DNA from: Methylocystis sp. B8
Lineage (GTDB): Bacteria > Pseudomonadota > Alphaproteobacteria > Rhizobiales > Beijerinckiaceae
Direction: 5' to 3'
DNA length: 64,000 nucleotides
Assembly (NCBI RefSeq): GCF_005771425.1
Contig: NZ_VBTZ01000002.1
Location: 124,001 to 188,000 of the forward strand
The notes beneath the pieces are model-generated. The model was given only the letters and a program-made list of their open reading frames with translations, did no database searches and was not told the DNA's origin. The position numbers and the translations under genes are program-made. This document shows, one piece after another, positions 63,940-64,000 of this stretch. Every line of letters begins with the position of its first letter. Position 1 is the first letter of the stretch.

Positions 63940-64000
63940 CTACTCGCCCGCCTTGATCTCCGCCTTCGCCTTGGCCAGCATTTCGTCCATGGTGCGGCGG
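63940..64000 (-). CDS. C-terminal end of an unidentified protein, cut by window edge
   Basis: The last codons read RRTMDEMLAKAKAEIKAGE and stop. A lysine/alanine-rich helical tail on the same strand as xerC and 42 bases upstream of it. Too little to name. Confidence 0.5.
   Translation of the reverse strand, partial: RRTMDEMLAKAKAEIKAGE

Overview
The window is a dense, GC-rich chromosomal segment of an alphaproteobacterium, most likely from the Hyphomicrobiales (Rhizobiales). The evidence is the alpha-type cytochrome c oxidase operon (ctaC-ctaD-ctaB-coxF-like-ctaG-ctaE-DUF983-SURF1), the F0 cluster with paired b and b' subunits (atpI-atpB-atpE-b'-b), an invasion-locus-B protein, a 41-residue L36 protein, CbiD/CobD/CobP cobalamin genes, poly(3-hydroxybutyrate) depolymerases and several rhizobial-style dispersed palindromic repeats. 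A Methylocystis/Beijerinckia-like host is my guess from overall character; no methane-oxidation gene is present to confirm it. I see no rRNA, tRNA, insertion sequence, prophage or CRISPR array.

Layout. 0-8.1 kb: threonine synthase, then the complete aa3-type oxidase and assembly operon on the minus strand. 8.4-9.6 kb: two exported proteins. 9.6-12.2 kb: F0 ATP synthase operon. 12.5-18.4 kb: CPBP membrane protein, ceramidase-like protein, AI-2E permease and SMC. 18.7-22.5 kb: ChaC, a small unknown protein, glyQ (without glyS beside it) and an AT-richer orphan P-loop ATPase that looks acquired. 22.9-31.1 kb: Tlde1-like exported protein, a B12-binding radical SAM enzyme, TrmN6-like methyltransferase, polyprenyl diphosphate synthase, PsiF-like protein, oligopeptidase B and small exported proteins. 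31.2-38.6 kb: metY, a secreted PHB depolymerase, cobalamin genes (cobP, cbiD, cobD with a PEBP gene) and an intracellular PHB depolymerase. 38.7-41.8 kb: a methyltransferase, WcbI and GSCFA trio that looks like glycan modification. 41.9-47.2 kb: DUF1772, lipoamide dehydrogenase, a membrane protein, two tiny paralogous exported peptides, an L,D-transpeptidase, a deacetylase and rpmJ. 47.4-54.6 kb: Zur-controlled ZnuD-like receptor, queC, GST, UDG, kdsA, a NiCoT permease and queF. 54.8-64 kb: YciF-like protein, enolase, ValRS, a phosphodiester glycosidase, ribB and xerC.

Themes: respiration (oxidase plus F0), metal and cofactor supply (zinc receptor, Ni/Co permease, B12 genes, and a B12-dependent radical SAM consumer), PHB turnover inside and outside the cell, queuosine synthesis (queC, queF), and envelope building (kdsA, L,D-transpeptidases, WcbI/GSCFA). 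The most unusual observations are two neighbouring 43-46 residue exported peptides sharing a C-terminal CxGYAIC motif; a kdsA gene whose N-terminus is read out of a dispersed repeat; a CuA site in CtaC lacking the usual glutamate; two near-identical 118-bp repeats that each supply the TAG stop codon of the adjacent gene; and the orphan ATPase.
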